Assembly: GCA_964505195.1 (NCBI GenBank)
Contig: CAZDGV010000001.1
Location: forward strand, 124,001 to 188,000
Length of the DNA: 64,000 nucleotides
From: CAZDGV01 sp964505195
GTDB lineage: Bacteria > Bacteroidota > Bacteroidia > Chitinophagales > Chitinophagaceae
Direction: 5' to 3'
Part shown: piece after piece, positions 1 to 8,728 of the stretch
Numbering within the stretch: position 1 is the first letter of the stretch
Layout of the letters: each line of letters begins with the position of its first letter
Program-made: the position numbers and the translations under genes
Notes under the pieces: generated by a model
Seen by the model: only the letters and a program-made list of their open reading frames with translations
Databases searched by the model: none
What the model was told of the DNA's origin: nothing

Positions 1-270
1 ATGCGGCACTTCGAGTCCGATGACCGTCAAGCCCACCCGATTGCAGGGAAAAGCTTTTGCAATGGCAGCTGAAATAGGCTTTGAAAATACCAAAATTTCA
101 GATAGCAGGTTTTCAGGTAAGTCGAAGAACTGATCTACTTCCTGCTTCGGCACAACAAGTGTATGCCCTTCTGCAATGGGAAACACATCCAGAAAGGCGT
201 AAAACATATCGTTTTCAGCAATTTTATAAGAAGGTATTTCCCCGGCAATGATTTTTGAAAAAATCGTCAT
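1..270 (-). CDS. HIT (histidine triad) family hydrolase, C-terminus cut by window edge
   Basis: The first 90 codons of a HIT-domain protein are present. The start ATG is at 270-268 and the protein opens MTIFSKIIAGEIPSYKIAEN, the usual HIT N-terminus (F-x-K-I-I-x-x-E-I-P). A central LVVPKQ strand and the run GLEVPH follow. The window stops on the first His of the expected H-x-H-x-H triad, so the catalytic His itself lies outside and cannot be checked. Known members hydrolyse nucleotide phosphoramidates or AMP-lysine in the cytoplasm; the substrate here is not determinable. It lies 67 bp downstream of greA on the same strand and is probably co-transcribed with it. Confidence 0.88.
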   Translation of the reverse strand, partial: MTIFSKIIAGEIPSYKIAENDMFYAFLDVFPIAEGHTLVVPKQEVDQFFDLPENLLSEILVFSKPISAAIAKAFPCNRVGLTVIGLEVPH

Positions 271-337
271 GACATTTCAGTTTTTCTTACAGTGAAAACA
301 ACCAAGGAACGGAATCGCAATTTGGATTTGTGCCTGA

Positions 338-808
338 TTATACTGTAATATCTTCCACTTTAAATTTCACAATGCCGGCAGGCACCTGCACTTCTGCCAT
401 ATCACCCACTACCTTACCCAACAAGCCCTTTCCGATGGGTGAAGAAACGGAGATTTTACCTGCTTTCAGGTCGGCTTCTTTTTCACTCACAATTTGATAG
501 GTAATCTTTTTTTGCGTTGCCAGATTGGTAACGGTAACCTTGGTTAGTATAGCCACGCGACTGGTATCGATGGTGCTTTCATCAACAATGCGCGCATTGG
601 CAATCAACCCCTCCAGCTGCTTAATTTTTGCTTCTAACATACCCTGCGCTTCTTTCGCAGCATCGTATTCGGCATTTTCACGCAGGTCACCTTTTTCACG
701 TGCTTCTGCAATGGCGCGGGCAGCGGCAGGTCGCTCTACAGCTTTCATTTGCTGCAATTCCGCTTGCATTTTTTCGAGTGTTTCCCGGGTTACGTATTGT
801 ACGCTCAT
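338..808 (-). CDS. greA: Transcription elongation factor GreA
   Basis: A 156-residue protein of normal GreA length. Residues 1-75 form the coiled-coil finger with the tip motif GDLRENAEYDAAKE, which carries the acidic residues that enter the RNA polymerase secondary channel and trigger transcript cleavage in backtracked complexes. Residues 80-156 are the C-terminal FKBP-like domain, with SPIGKGLLGK and the final VKFKVEDI strand. I chose the ATG at 808 (MSVQYVTRE) because an in-frame TTG at 838 would add ten untypical residues and lies inside a terminator-like hairpin. A promoter box (880-887) and that hairpin (825-864) sit upstream, so expression may be attenuated in the leader. HIT follows downstream. 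Confidence 0.95.
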   Translation of the reverse strand: MSVQYVTRETLEKMQAELQQMKAVERPAAARAIAEAREKGDLRENAEYDAAKEAQGMLEAKIKQLEGLIANARIVDESTIDTSRVAILTKVTVTNLATQKKITYQIVSEKEADLKAGKISVSSPIGKGLLGKVVGDMAEVQVPAGIVKFKVEDITV

Positions 809-824
809 AACTGGTTCGTGTTTT

Positions 825-864
825 ACAAAAAAGAACAACGCCTCAGAATCTCTGCTGAAGCGTT
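825..864 (-). terminator. Intrinsic terminator or attenuator in the greA leader
   Basis: Read on the minus strand, a 10-bp stem (arms 855-864 and 837-846, one G-U pair) closes an 8-nt loop and is followed by a U-rich tract (836-825) containing six U. It lies between the dehydrogenase stop at 931 and the greA start at 808. It is also downstream of a TAnnTTTG box at 880-887. It can therefore end the upstream operon, attenuate greA, or both. Confidence 0.7.
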
Positions 865-879
865 GCGGTCATCGATGTG

Positions 880-887
880 CAAAAATA
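880..887 (-). promoter_or_regulatory. Bacteroidota -7 promoter element for greA
   Basis: TATTTTTG on the minus strand fits TAnnTTTG. It lies 71 bp upstream of the greA start, in the gap after the dehydrogenase gene. No -33 element was judged. Confidence 0.55.
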
Positions 888-930
888 AAAAAATTCCTGA
901 AACCTTACTCAGTAAACAGATAATTAACAA

Positions 931-1863
931 TTAATCCGCTTTCATAAGTCCAATTTTATCGGCCAGCACCTTACTCATTTTAAAAAATGCCTCATGGCTA
1001 TACCCAGCAATATGCGGCGTAATCAACACATTGGGTAAGGACAATAATGTATTGAGTTGTTTTGTTTCCAACTCTGAATACGTTTCCAGTCTTTCGTTCT
1101 CCAACACATCTAGGCCGGCACCCGCAATTTGCTGATGCGTTAAGGCATCGAGCAAGGCCGCAGTATCGTGTACCTTACCCCGACTGGTATTTAAAAACCA
1201 GGGTTGCTTTTTCATCTGCGCAAAAAAAGCTTTATCCGCCATATGCATTGTTTCAGCATTCAGCGGAACATGCATGCTTACCACATCGCTCTGCTGCAGC
1301 AATGTTTGCAAGCTTACCTCTTTTACATTTTCTGAACCAAAAGATGTTCGATATTTATCGTAAGCCAATATTTGCACTCCAAAGCCGGCAAGCTTTCTTG
1401 CAAAAGCTGCACCGGTATTTCCATATCCAATAATACCTACTGTAAGCGTACCCAGTTCGCGGCCGCGGTTTTCCTCGCGCAGCCATTTACCTGCTTTCAC
1501 TTCGGCGCTGCTTACCTGTATGCGATTCATCAGGTTCAGTAATAAAGCAAGTGCATGTTCGCCAACGGCATCACAGTTGCCTTCAGGACTGCTATAAACC
1601 TGAATACCCCTTGCTTCGGCAGCTTCCAGATCCACGTGTTCCAAACCGCTGCCCAATCGGCCAATCCACTGCAGTGCGGGCGAATGATTGAGCAGATTAC
1701 GATCTACACGAATACCCGTTGAAATCACCAGACCTTGTGCATCCTGCATCCATGAAAGCAGATCTTCATAAGATATCCCCGGCTGAAAAATAATTTCGTA
1801 ACCACTTTTTTCCAAGCGGTTGAGCAGGGAAGGGTGGCAACGAGATGTAATGACTGCTTTCAT
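931..1863 (-). CDS. NAD-dependent D-2-hydroxyacid dehydrogenase, SerA-like
   Basis: 310 residues. The substrate-domain signature GRLGSGLEHVD spans about 68-78, the Rossmann motif VGIIGYGNTG is at 142-151 with Asp169 ending beta-2, and the catalytic set is Arg228 (NTSRGK), Glu255/257 and His284 (PHIAGYS). These fit the D-isomer-specific 2-hydroxyacid dehydrogenase family, which reduces 2-keto acids with NAD(P)H in the cytoplasm. The GRxGxGxxxxD and HIAGYS motifs are closest to phosphoglycerate dehydrogenase. There is no ACT domain and no serC neighbour, so I do not assign serA. It starts 19 bp after rsmA and is probably in that operon. Confidence 0.88.
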   Translation of the reverse strand: MKAVITSRCHPSLLNRLEKSGYEIIFQPGISYEDLLSWMQDAQGLVISTGIRVDRNLLNHSPALQWIGRLGSGLEHVDLEAAEARGIQVYSSPEGNCDAVGEHALALLLNLMNRIQVSSAEVKAGKWLREENRGRELGTLTVGIIGYGNTGAAFARKLAGFGVQILAYDKYRTSFGSENVKEVSLQTLLQQSDVVSMHVPLNAETMHMADKAFFAQMKKQPWFLNTSRGKVHDTAALLDALTHQQIAGAGLDVLENERLETYSELETKQLNTLLSLPNVLITPHIAGYSHEAFFKMSKVLADKIGLMKAD

Positions 1864-1882
1864 GATACTTTGCGCAATAAAA

Positions 1883-2638
1883 TTATTTCATTTGAAAAGT
1901 AAGTGCTGCAAAATCTGCAACAGACAACTGCTCAGCTCTTTTACTGAAAATAGGGTCCTGCAAAAATGCTTCATCGAACAACCCTTTCACGGCGTTGCGC
2001 AGCATTTTTCTGCGCTGGTTGAAGGCTGTCTTTACAAGCAATATAAAACGGGCTTCGCTTTGCATGGCAGGAATATTTTTTGCAGGCAGCAAACGAATCA
2101 CACCGCTCTTCACTTTGGGTGGCGGCTGAAAACACTGTTCATGCACATCAAAGAGATAGGTAACATCGAAAAAAGCCTGTACCAGCACACTCAGTATGCC
2201 ATAGGTTTTACTGCCGCAAGGTGCAGCTACCCTTTGTGCCACTTCTTTTTGAAACATCCCCACAACACAGGTAATCTGATTTTTCCATTCCAGCACCCGA
2301 AAAAGAATTTGTGAAGAGATATTATAAGGAAAATTCCCTGCCAGCATAAAAGGCTGATCAAATGGTGGTGCGGCTTCCAAAAAATCCTGACGTATGAGCT
2401 TACCCTTCAAAGCAGGAAACTGGGTGAGCAAATACTCCACTTTCTCCTGATCCACTTCTATGGCCTTGAATGCTACTCCATCCAACTCAAGCAAATAGCG
2501 GGTAATAGCACCTGCGCCGGGGCCCACTTCCAAGAGGCGCTGCGGAGCTTGGGCCTGAATGGCTGCCACAATTTTCCGACAGATGTTGTCATCACGTAAA
2601 AAATGTTGTCCTAGGCTCTTCTTGAGTGTGTATTGCAC
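1883..2638 (-). CDS. rsmA: 16S rRNA dimethyladenosine transferase RsmA (KsgA)
   Basis: 251 residues from a GTG start. It dimethylates the two adjacent adenines in the 3' terminal helix of 16S rRNA during small-subunit maturation. Visible motifs are KKSLGQHFL at the N-terminus, the SAM loop LEVGPGAGAITRYLL, an acidic ribose-binding IEVD, the catalytic NFPYNIS (NxPY class) and the C-terminal QPPPKVKSGV. ATG codons exist further upstream at 2662 and 2695, but a TAnnTTTG promoter element at 2643-2650 lies between them and the conserved start. GTG at 2638 gives MQYTLKKSLGQHF, the usual length. It is divergent from pdxA. Confidence 0.93.
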   Translation of the reverse strand: MQYTLKKSLGQHFLRDDNICRKIVAAIQAQAPQRLLEVGPGAGAITRYLLELDGVAFKAIEVDQEKVEYLLTQFPALKGKLIRQDFLEAAPPFDQPFMLAGNFPYNISSQILFRVLEWKNQITCVVGMFQKEVAQRVAAPCGSKTYGILSVLVQAFFDVTYLFDVHEQCFQPPPKVKSGVIRLLPAKNIPAMQSEARFILLVKTAFNQRRKMLRNAVKGLFDEAFLQDPIFSKRAEQLSVADFAALTFQMK

Positions 2639-2642
2639 CCTG

Positions 2643-2650
2643 CAAAAGTA
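2643..2650 (-). promoter_or_regulatory. -7 promoter element of rsmA; decides the start codon
   Basis: TACTTTTG on the minus strand, with only four bases (CAGG) before the GTG at 2638. If used, the upstream ATG codons are not in the mRNA, and the transcript is leaderless or nearly so. Confidence 0.65.
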
Positions 2651-2774
2651 CTTGCTTACCATGAATATGCGCCATGAAAGGCTTTGAAAGGGCATTAAAA
2701 TGGCAAAGGGCTTTTATAACCGTGCAACACCAACACAACGGGTGTTTTCCGAAGTCATTTGCAGCGCAAAACTG

Positions 2775-2782
2775 TACCTTTG
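2775..2782 (+). promoter_or_regulatory. -7 promoter element of pdxA
   Basis: TACCTTTG fits TAnnTTTG and is followed by an 18-nt leader to the ATG at 2801. An in-frame TTG at 2759 lies upstream of the box and so is not a credible start. Confidence 0.65.
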
Positions 2783-2800
2783 CTGCTCACACATTCTACT

Positions 2801-3883
2801 ATGTCAGACTCCAAACCCATCATAGGATTTACCTGCGGCGATGTAAATGGGATCGGTATTGAACTGATCATCAAAACACTTAGCGATGCGCGCATTACGG
2901 AGCATTGCACTCCTGTAATATTTGCATCGAATAAAGTAATTAATTTCTACCGAAAAAGCGTACAGGATGGAAGCTTCAACTTTCAACCCGTGAAAGAATT
3001 GCAGCGCCTCAATCCCAAAGCCGTAAACCTCTTCAACTGCTGGGAAGAAGAAGTGAATATTACGCCTGGTGAGCTGAACGATATTGGTGGAAAGTATGCC
3101 GTGCTTTCTTTAAAAGCAGCTGTAGCAGCACTGCGCGAAGGACATATTCACGGACTGGTAACTGCACCCATTCATAAGAAAAACGTACAAAGTCAGGATT
3201 TCCCCTACACCGGACATACGCCTTTCTTGAAGGATGCATTTGCAGCAAAAGATGTGCTGATGTTGATGACCGCTTCAAATTTGCGTGTAGGTTTGGTTAC
3301 CGAACATCTGCCGGTAGGTGAGGTTTCAAAGCATATTACAAAAGAAGGCATTGTAAAAAAACTGGTTTTGCTGAAGCAGTCGCTCAAGCGCGATTTCGGC
3401 ATTGACAAACCCAAAATTGCCGTGCTTGCGTTGAACCCGCATGCTGGCGATGAAGGCTTAATTGGAAAAGAAGAACTGGAAATCATTCAGCCAGCCATCA
3501 AGGATGTGAAGCAGCAGGATATGATTGCCTGGGGGCCCTACCCTGCCGATGCATTCTTTGCAAGGGGACAGCACGAAAAATTTGATGCGGTACTCGCGAT
3601 GTACCACGATCAGGGACTGATTCCTTTTAAATCCTTAGCGGTTGGCGAAGGCACCAATTTCACTGCAGGCTTATCCGCTGTGCGCACATCACCCGATCAT
3701 GGAACTGCTTTTGATATTGCCGGGAAAGGCAAAGCCGATGAAGCTTCGTTTCGAGCTGCACTCTATACCTGCATTGATATTATTCGCAGTCGCCAGTTTT
3801 TTGATGAAGGGCGCGCAAATCCGCTGCGCAAAATGAGTGGTGCACTGCTGGCCCGTGCGGTAGATGAAAAGATTGAAGAATAA
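2801..3883 (+). CDS. pdxA: 4-hydroxythreonine-4-phosphate dehydrogenase PdxA
   Basis: 360 residues starting MSDSKPIIGFTCGDVNGIGI. PdxA oxidises 4-phosphohydroxy-L-threonine with NAD in the DXP-dependent pyridoxal 5'-phosphate pathway. Family motifs: TAPIHK near 140, GHTPFL with a metal-binding His, LNPHAGDEGLIGKEE, and AMYHDQGLIPFK with the third metal His. AFDIAGKGKAD comes near the end. It is divergent from rsmA, as in many bacteria where the two genes are neighbours. It converges on the LolA-like gene with a 12-bp gap and no visible terminator. Confidence 0.95.
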   Translation: MSDSKPIIGFTCGDVNGIGIELIIKTLSDARITEHCTPVIFASNKVINFYRKSVQDGSFNFQPVKELQRLNPKAVNLFNCWEEEVNITPGELNDIGGKYAVLSLKAAVAALREGHIHGLVTAPIHKKNVQSQDFPYTGHTPFLKDAFAAKDVLMLMTASNLRVGLVTEHLPVGEVSKHITKEGIVKKLVLLKQSLKRDFGIDKPKIAVLALNPHAGDEGLIGKEELEIIQPAIKDVKQQDMIAWGPYPADAFFARGQHEKFDAVLAMYHDQGLIPFKSLAVGEGTNFTAGLSAVRTSPDHGTAFDIAGKGKADEASFRAALYTCIDIIRSRQFFDEGRANPLRKMSGALLARAVDEKIEE

Positions 3884-3895
3884 TTTTACTGCCCG

Positions 3896-4585
3896 CTATT
3901 TGAACATCGCATCACTTACGCCTTTGTTTACCTGGTAGGAGGCATAGCTGATTTCTATTCTTCCCTTTTTATTCTTCGGAAGCTGTTGCTGTTTGCTTCC
4001 GTCATCAAACTCAAGTGTAATTCCTTTTGGAAGCTTATAGTCTTTTGTATTAAAGGAAAAGGTTACTTTATCAGGTAATCCGTAATCGGCATAATTTCCA
4101 AACTGCATATCCATTTCATAGGTTCCGTTTTCACGGGTAGTGGTATTGGTTTTGAGTACCAGGAGTCGCTGCTCATCGATATACATGGTTGACAAAACCA
4201 CATCACTGTTTTCCTGTAAAGGCAAAAGCTTGATAACACGAACTTCTTTGCCGGCAACAGAAGCTTTACCCGCATCAAGCGCTGTAAAATCATTGGTGAG
4301 CATTAATGCATTCAGGTTCACACTCACGCCGCCTTTAGGCAAAAGCGAAATACCGCCGTCACGATTAATTTTAAAACGATTGGGCTTTTTGTAATACACC
4401 CGGATATTGGAAACCGGTGCCTTGATGAATACCACATCGGTTCTCATTTTACCGGTAGCCGAATAATCATTCACACGGTCCATTTTTGCTTTTACCTTTT
4501 GAATCAGCCGCATCGCATCGTCTTGAGCAAAACCCGATATGCCTGAAAAAAACAATATGAATAAAAAAGTATAGCGCATATACAT
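3896..4585 (-). CDS. LolA-like outer membrane lipoprotein-sorting protein
   Basis: 229 residues with an N-terminal signal peptide (about 1-20, ending ISGFAQ). The rest is beta-rich, with the half-barrel pattern of LolA-type carriers, such as ARYY/RVYYKKPNRFKI followed by TNDFTALD and VIKLLP. LolA-family proteins ferry lipids or lipoproteins across the periplasm. The start ATG overlaps the permease stop as TGATG, so translation is probably coupled; a second Met at codon 3 is possible. The link to an ABC-2 exporter suggests a role in envelope lipid or lipoprotein handling. That role, and the LolA name itself, rest on sequence pattern only. Confidence 0.7.
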   Translation of the reverse strand: MYMRYTFLFILFFSGISGFAQDDAMRLIQKVKAKMDRVNDYSATGKMRTDVVFIKAPVSNIRVYYKKPNRFKINRDGGISLLPKGGVSVNLNALMLTNDFTALDAGKASVAGKEVRVIKLLPLQENSDVVLSTMYIDEQRLLVLKTNTTTRENGTYEMDMQFGNYADYGLPDKVTFSFNTKDYKLPKGITLEFDDGSKQQQLPKNKKGRIEISYASYQVNKGVSDAMFK

Positions 4586-5460
4586 CAGCTTAAAATATCT
4601 TTTTTTCTAAAAATGAAGATGGCGGCAGCAGTAAACAAAAAAGTGTGTGCCAGTAAAATCCCCGCAGAGCGGAGTACTGCCGGTAAGTTGGCGATAGAGC
4701 CAACAATGGCATTGCCATCGGCATCCACTTTCACATCAAAAAACCCCTTCCAGCCAATCATGTGTGTGGTAAAGAAATAATGCTTTACCTGCTGAAACAG
4801 CGGAATATCCATCGTGCTGAGAATAGTGAATACAATAATTACACTCATGGTTGCCACGATGGGTCCGATGGCATTTTCTGCAAATACAGAAAGTAAAAAG
4901 CCCAGTGACGCAACGGTGATGAGCGCTACTGCCGCATAGGCAAAGGCAAGGGCATAGCGCCAGAAAATATCGTCTTTCTCGAGAATGATGATTTCATAGC
5001 TCTTGGCATTCATCATGCCATCGGTACCAAAAATAATCATGGAAAGAAACAGCGATAAAATAGCCATCCACACCAGCAAAAGCACTGCATACACCGCTGC
5101 AGCAAGAAACTTACTGATCATCAGCTTGGTACGACTCACGGGTTTGGTGATGAGCAAGCGCAGCGTACCCATATTGGCTTCCCCGGCTATCATATCAGCG
5201 GCCACCAATGCAATCAGCAGCGGCACATGAATGAGCAATGTTTGAAGTATGATAAAGCACACAAAATATCCATTCAGCATATTCCCCTGGATTTCAAATG
5301 AGGCTGCCAGGTCTTTCATGAAAAACTCCATATACCGCTGTCCGTCCACATATATCGCCAACTGTATGAGACTTACAATTGCCCAGATGGCCGCGAAAGA
5401 AATATAGGTGCGCGGCCTTTTGAAAATTTTATATAGCTCAATGCGTAAAAGGCTCCACAT
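4585..5460 (-). CDS. ABC-2 type transporter permease
   Basis: 291 residues with six predicted membrane segments. The first is about 20-37, a pair lies at about 66-92, two more at about 120-145 and 170-195, and the rest in the C-terminal third. The cytoplasmic start MWSLLRIELYKIFKRPRTY and the loop EANMGTLRLLITKPVSR are typical of ABC-2/NatB-like permeases. A hydrophilic extracytoplasmic loop of about 40 residues precedes the last segment. The start overlaps the ATPase gene by 23 bp and the end overlaps the LolA-like gene by one base, so the three form one operon. Substrate unknown. Confidence 0.85.
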   Translation of the reverse strand: MWSLLRIELYKIFKRPRTYISFAAIWAIVSLIQLAIYVDGQRYMEFFMKDLAASFEIQGNMLNGYFVCFIILQTLLIHVPLLIALVAADMIAGEANMGTLRLLITKPVSRTKLMISKFLAAAVYAVLLLVWMAILSLFLSMIIFGTDGMMNAKSYEIIILEKDDIFWRYALAFAYAAVALITVASLGFLLSVFAENAIGPIVATMSVIIVFTILSTMDIPLFQQVKHYFFTTHMIGWKGFFDVKVDADGNAIVGSIANLPAVLRSAGILLAHTFLFTAAAIFIFRKKDILS

Positions 5461-6373
5461 GCTGATTGGCGGTTGTAATTTTTAAAAAATAATCTTCCAA
5501 CGTAAAGCGCGGCTCCACCGACATTACTTCGATCTGCTGTTGCACCAGCCAGGCTACCAGTGCGGGCACTTCCTGCTTCGACAAGCGCAGCAGCATTCCA
5601 TGCGCATCCCATTCCTGCAGCTGTTTTGTATAACTGCTTTTTTGCAGGAGTTCTGCTGCCATCAGATTATTGGTGGTATGCAAATGCAGAATCATATCGT
5701 CGGTTCGGAATAGATCCTGCACAGTACCCTCTACCAGTTTTTTACCCTGATCAATGATGAGCATCCGATTGGCGATTTGCTCGATTTCACTCAGCAGATG
5801 TGAGGAAACAAAAACGGTTTTGTTCATCTGCCTGCTCAGCATGAGAATCAGATTACGCATATCGGCGATGCCCTGCGGATCGAGACCATTGGTAGGCTCA
5901 TCCAGTACAATCAACTGCGGATCATGCACCAGTGCAATGGCCAAGCCGAGGCGCTGTTTCATACCCTGACTGTAAGTGCGCACTTTACTATGTGCCCTGT
6001 CGGCCAAGCCTACCAATGCCAACTGCTCCAGTAGGTGATTGCGCTTTACCGAAATACCGCTCATGGCAGCGAACAGATGAAGATTTTCGTATGCAGAGAG
6101 GTACTTGTATAAATCAGGGCGTTCGATCACTGCGCCCACATTACGGAGAATTTCACGGCGGTGTGTAGCAAGCGGCAACCCAAACATTTCAATGGTGCCG
6201 CTGGTGGGCGTGATAAGCGAAAGTAGCATACGGATGGTAGTGGACTTACCTGCTCCATTCTGCCCGAGAAAGCCATAAACATCGCCTTTTTCAACCGTGA
6301 AGGAAAGGTCAGACACTGCCTTGAAATGCTTAAAATGCTTGGTCAGTCCCTGCACCCGAATGATCGTTTCCAT
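5438..6373 (-). CDS. ABC transporter ATP-binding protein
   Basis: 311 residues. Walker A GQNGAGKST is at 37-45, the signature is YSQGMKQRLGLA, Walker B is LIVLDEPTNGLDPQG and the H-loop is FVSSHLLSEI. A C-terminal tail of about 90 residues (EVPALVAWLVQQQIEVMSVEP) is typical of ABC-2 exporter ATPases of the CcmA/NatA type. ATG at 6373 (METIIRV) is preferred over an in-frame TTG two codons earlier. It partners with the permease it overlaps, and the LolA-like protein follows. It is downstream of the ATP synthase operon but separated from it by a strong terminator. Confidence 0.92.
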   Translation of the reverse strand: METIIRVQGLTKHFKHFKAVSDLSFTVEKGDVYGFLGQNGAGKSTTIRMLLSLITPTSGTIEMFGLPLATHRREILRNVGAVIERPDLYKYLSAYENLHLFAAMSGISVKRNHLLEQLALVGLADRAHSKVRTYSQGMKQRLGLAIALVHDPQLIVLDEPTNGLDPQGIADMRNLILMLSRQMNKTVFVSSHLLSEIEQIANRMLIIDQGKKLVEGTVQDLFRTDDMILHLHTTNNLMAAELLQKSSYTKQLQEWDAHGMLLRLSKQEVPALVAWLVQQQIEVMSVEPRFTLEDYFLKITTANQHVEPFTH

Positions 6374-6479
6374 AGTCAAGCATTTAACAACGGTAACATG
6401 AGAATGTTTGGGAACGCCTGTGCCAAAATAAATCAGCTCCCTGTTTCGAAAGCAATTGCATCATGCTTAGCATTCGTAT

Positions 6480-6515
6480 AAAAAAAATCACAGCCAATAT
6501 TTCATTGGCTGTGAT
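6480..6515 (-). terminator. Intrinsic terminator after atpA
   Basis: Perfect 12-bp stem (arms 6504-6515 and 6487-6498), 5-nt loop, then eight U on the minus strand (6487-6480). It begins 20 bp after the atpA stop and closes the ATP synthase operon. Confidence 0.93.
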
Positions 6516-6535
6516 CTATAGTTAAGATGCTAACG

Positions 6536-8116
6536 TTAAGCTTTGTACTGTGCCATCAAACCCTTTGCCAGCTCCACCATCTTGGCGATACCGTCCTCGG
6601 GAAGTGCACCTTTCTTAAAGTCAGCCAGTACCTCGGGCAGTTTGTTTTCCATTTCCATCATGAAATGATCTTCAAACTCCTTCACACGCTTCACAGGAAC
6701 ACCATTCAACAAGCCATTGGTTCCAAGGTAAATGATGGCTACCTGCTTCTCTACACTGTAGGGAGCAAACTGGGGCTGCTTCAGAATTTCTACGTTGCGT
6801 GAACCTTTGTCAATTACTGCTTTGGTTGCAGCATCGAGGTCGCCGCCAAACTTAGAGAAGGCTTCCATTTCACGGTAAAGCGCCTGATCGAGCTTCAGCG
6901 TACCCGCTACTTTCTTCATCGACTTGATTTGCGCATTACCACCCACGCGACTTACAGAAATACCCACGTTGATCGCAGGACGAATACCCGCGTTGAACAG
7001 GTTACCTTCCAAGAAGATCTGTCCGTCGGTAATGGAAATTACGTTGGTAGGAATGTATGCAGATACGTCACCTGCTTGTGTTTCAATAATAGGGAGCGCT
7101 GTAAGCGAACCGCCTCCTTTCACCAAATGCTTGATGCTATCAGGTACATCGTTCATGTTCTTTGCCACATTATCATCACCAATTACTTTGGCGGCACGCT
7201 CCAGCAAACGGCTGTGCAGGTAGAATACATCACCGGGATATGCTTCGCGGCCGGGCGGACGACGCAGCAGCAGCGACACTTCACGATAGGCAACGGCCTG
7301 CTTGGAAAGATCATCGTAAATGATCAATGCAGGGCGTCCGGTATCGCGGAAGAATTCACCAATAGCAGCACCTGCGTAAGGAGCGAAGAACTGCTGCGGT
7401 GCAGGATCGCTGGCAGATGCAGCAACGATGGTGGTATATGCCATCGCACCATTGTCTTCCAGGGTTTTCATCACCCCGGCAATGGTAGATGCTTTTTGTC
7501 CGATTGCAACGTAAATGCAATAAACAGGCTTACCTGCTTTGAAAAATTCTTTCTGATTGATGATGGTATCTATAGCGATGGCAGTTTTACCTGTCTGACG
7601 ATCACCAATGATCAATTCACGCTGACCGCGACCGATGGGAATCATCGCATCGATGGCTTTGATACCGGTTTGGAGCGGCTCTTTTACGGGCTCGCGGTAA
7701 ATAACGCCGGGAGCTTTACGCTCTAAAGGCATTTCATAAAGTTCGCCTTGCAGCGGACCTTTTCCGTCGATAGGCTGACCGAGTGTATTGATTACACGTC
7801 CTACCATGCCTTCGCCCACATTGATGGAAGCGATTTTTCCGGTACGACGCACGCGCGATCCTTCTTTGATGTCTTTGCCTTCACCCATCAATACCACACC
7901 CACATTGTCTTCTTCCAGGTTCAGGGCAATCGCCTGCACGCCGTTTTCAAACTCAACCAGTTCACCGTAGCGAACATTATTCAAACCATACACACGAGCG
8001 ATACCATCGCCTACCTGCAGTACAGATCCAACTTCTTCCAAATCAGCACCAACATTAAAATTGCTTAACTGCTGGCGAAGTATCGCTGAAATTTCATCGG
8101 GTTTAATTTCTACCAT
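6536..8116 (-). CDS. atpA: ATP synthase F1 subunit alpha
   Basis: 526 residues, the normal length. The non-catalytic nucleotide site has Walker A GDRQTGKT at 171-178. Other alpha landmarks are [12 protein letters not shown], the beta-facing [16 protein letters not shown] and [23 protein letters not shown]. With beta it forms the catalytic hexamer of F1 on the cytoplasmic face of the inner membrane. It is the last gene of atpB-E-F-H-A; a terminator follows at once, so gamma (normally next) and beta/epsilon must be elsewhere. Confidence 0.98.
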   Translation of the reverse strand: MVEIKPDEISAILRQQLSNFNVGADLEEVGSVLQVGDGIARVYGLNNVRYGELVEFENGVQAIALNLEEDNVGVVLMGEGKDIKEGSRVRRTGKIASINVGEGMVGRVINTLGQPIDGKGPLQGELYEMPLERKAPGVIYREPVKEPLQTGIKAIDAMIPIGRGQRELIIGDRQTGKTAIAIDTIINQKEFFKAGKPVYCIYVAIGQKASTIAGVMKTLEDNGAMAYTTIVAASASDPAPQQFFAPYAGAAIGEFFRDTGRPALIIYDDLSKQAVAYREVSLLLRRPPGREAYPGDVFYLHSRLLERAAKVIGDDNVAKNMNDVPDSIKHLVKGGGSLTALPIIETQAGDVSAYIPTNVISITDGQIFLEGNLFNAGIRPAINVGISVSRVGGNAQIKSMKKVAGTLKLDQALYREMEAFSKFGGDLDAATKAVIDKGSRNVEILKQPQFAPYSVEKQVAIIYLGTNGLLNGVPVKRVKEFEDHFMMEMENKLPEVLADFKKGALPEDGIAKMVELAKGLMAQYKA

Positions 8117-8148
8117 AAGAGAAATGTTTAATGCATTTAATTATTCCG

Positions 8149-8712
8149 CTAGCGGATATTTCTGATAAAAGTGTTTTCCATAAACTGACGACGGATATCA
8201 CGTAAATCGCGCTGAATGCTGGCGTCGATGAGGTTGCCATCGTATTCTAGCATAAATCCGCCAATAATTTCTTCTTTCACTGAGGCTTCCAGTTCTACCT
8301 CCGGCATGTTGGCTGCGGCCTTCACCTTTTCTTTGATCTCCTGCTGAAGGCTATCGCTCAAAGGCGCTGCCGTTGTAAGCTTCACTTGGTGAATGCCCTT
8401 GATGGCATTGTATTGCGCTACAAAGGCGGCGGCAATTTCAGGAAGATTTGCCTCGCGCCCCTTGCGAATCAAAAGTTGCACAAAAACCTTCACTAATGCA
8501 CCAATGTTGTTTTCGGTAACAGATAAAAATATTTTATGCTTTGTATCTCCTTTTATAATGGGACTGCGAAGCAACTGGTGAAATTCTCTGCTCGACTTAC
8601 ATAGCTGCAACAGGTATTTCATATCGTTGCACACTGCCTCTAGTTGATTTTGCTCAACAGCTAAATCAACAATCGACTTTGCATAACGGGCAGCAATACG
8701 AACATTAGGCAT
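8149..8712 (-). CDS. atpH: ATP synthase F1 subunit delta
   Basis: 187 residues, starting MPNVRIAARYAKSIVDLAVE, the conserved OSCP/delta N-terminus. A helical N-terminal domain (about 1-105) is followed by a C-terminal region with VELEASVKEEIIGGFMLEYD and a D-x-S-I-Q-R-D-L-R end. Delta caps the alpha3beta3 head and binds the b-subunit stalk. It lies between atpF (16 bp) and atpA (32 bp). Confidence 0.95.
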   Translation of the reverse strand: MPNVRIAARYAKSIVDLAVEQNQLEAVCNDMKYLLQLCKSSREFHQLLRSPIIKGDTKHKIFLSVTENNIGALVKVFVQLLIRKGREANLPEIAAAFVAQYNAIKGIHQVKLTTAAPLSDSLQQEIKEKVKAAANMPEVELEASVKEEIIGGFMLEYDGNLIDASIQRDLRDIRRQFMENTFIRNIR

Positions 8713-8728
8713 ACTCTTCGAATTTCAA

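Noticed and set aside
525..923. Plus-strand frame across greA and its leader
   Set aside because: Antisense to greA with Ser/Ala/Cys-rich shadow composition.
6929..7726. 265-codon open frame on the plus strand inside atpA
   Set aside because: Antisense to a highly conserved gene, Cys/Thr/His-rich nonsense composition, no promoter or known domain.
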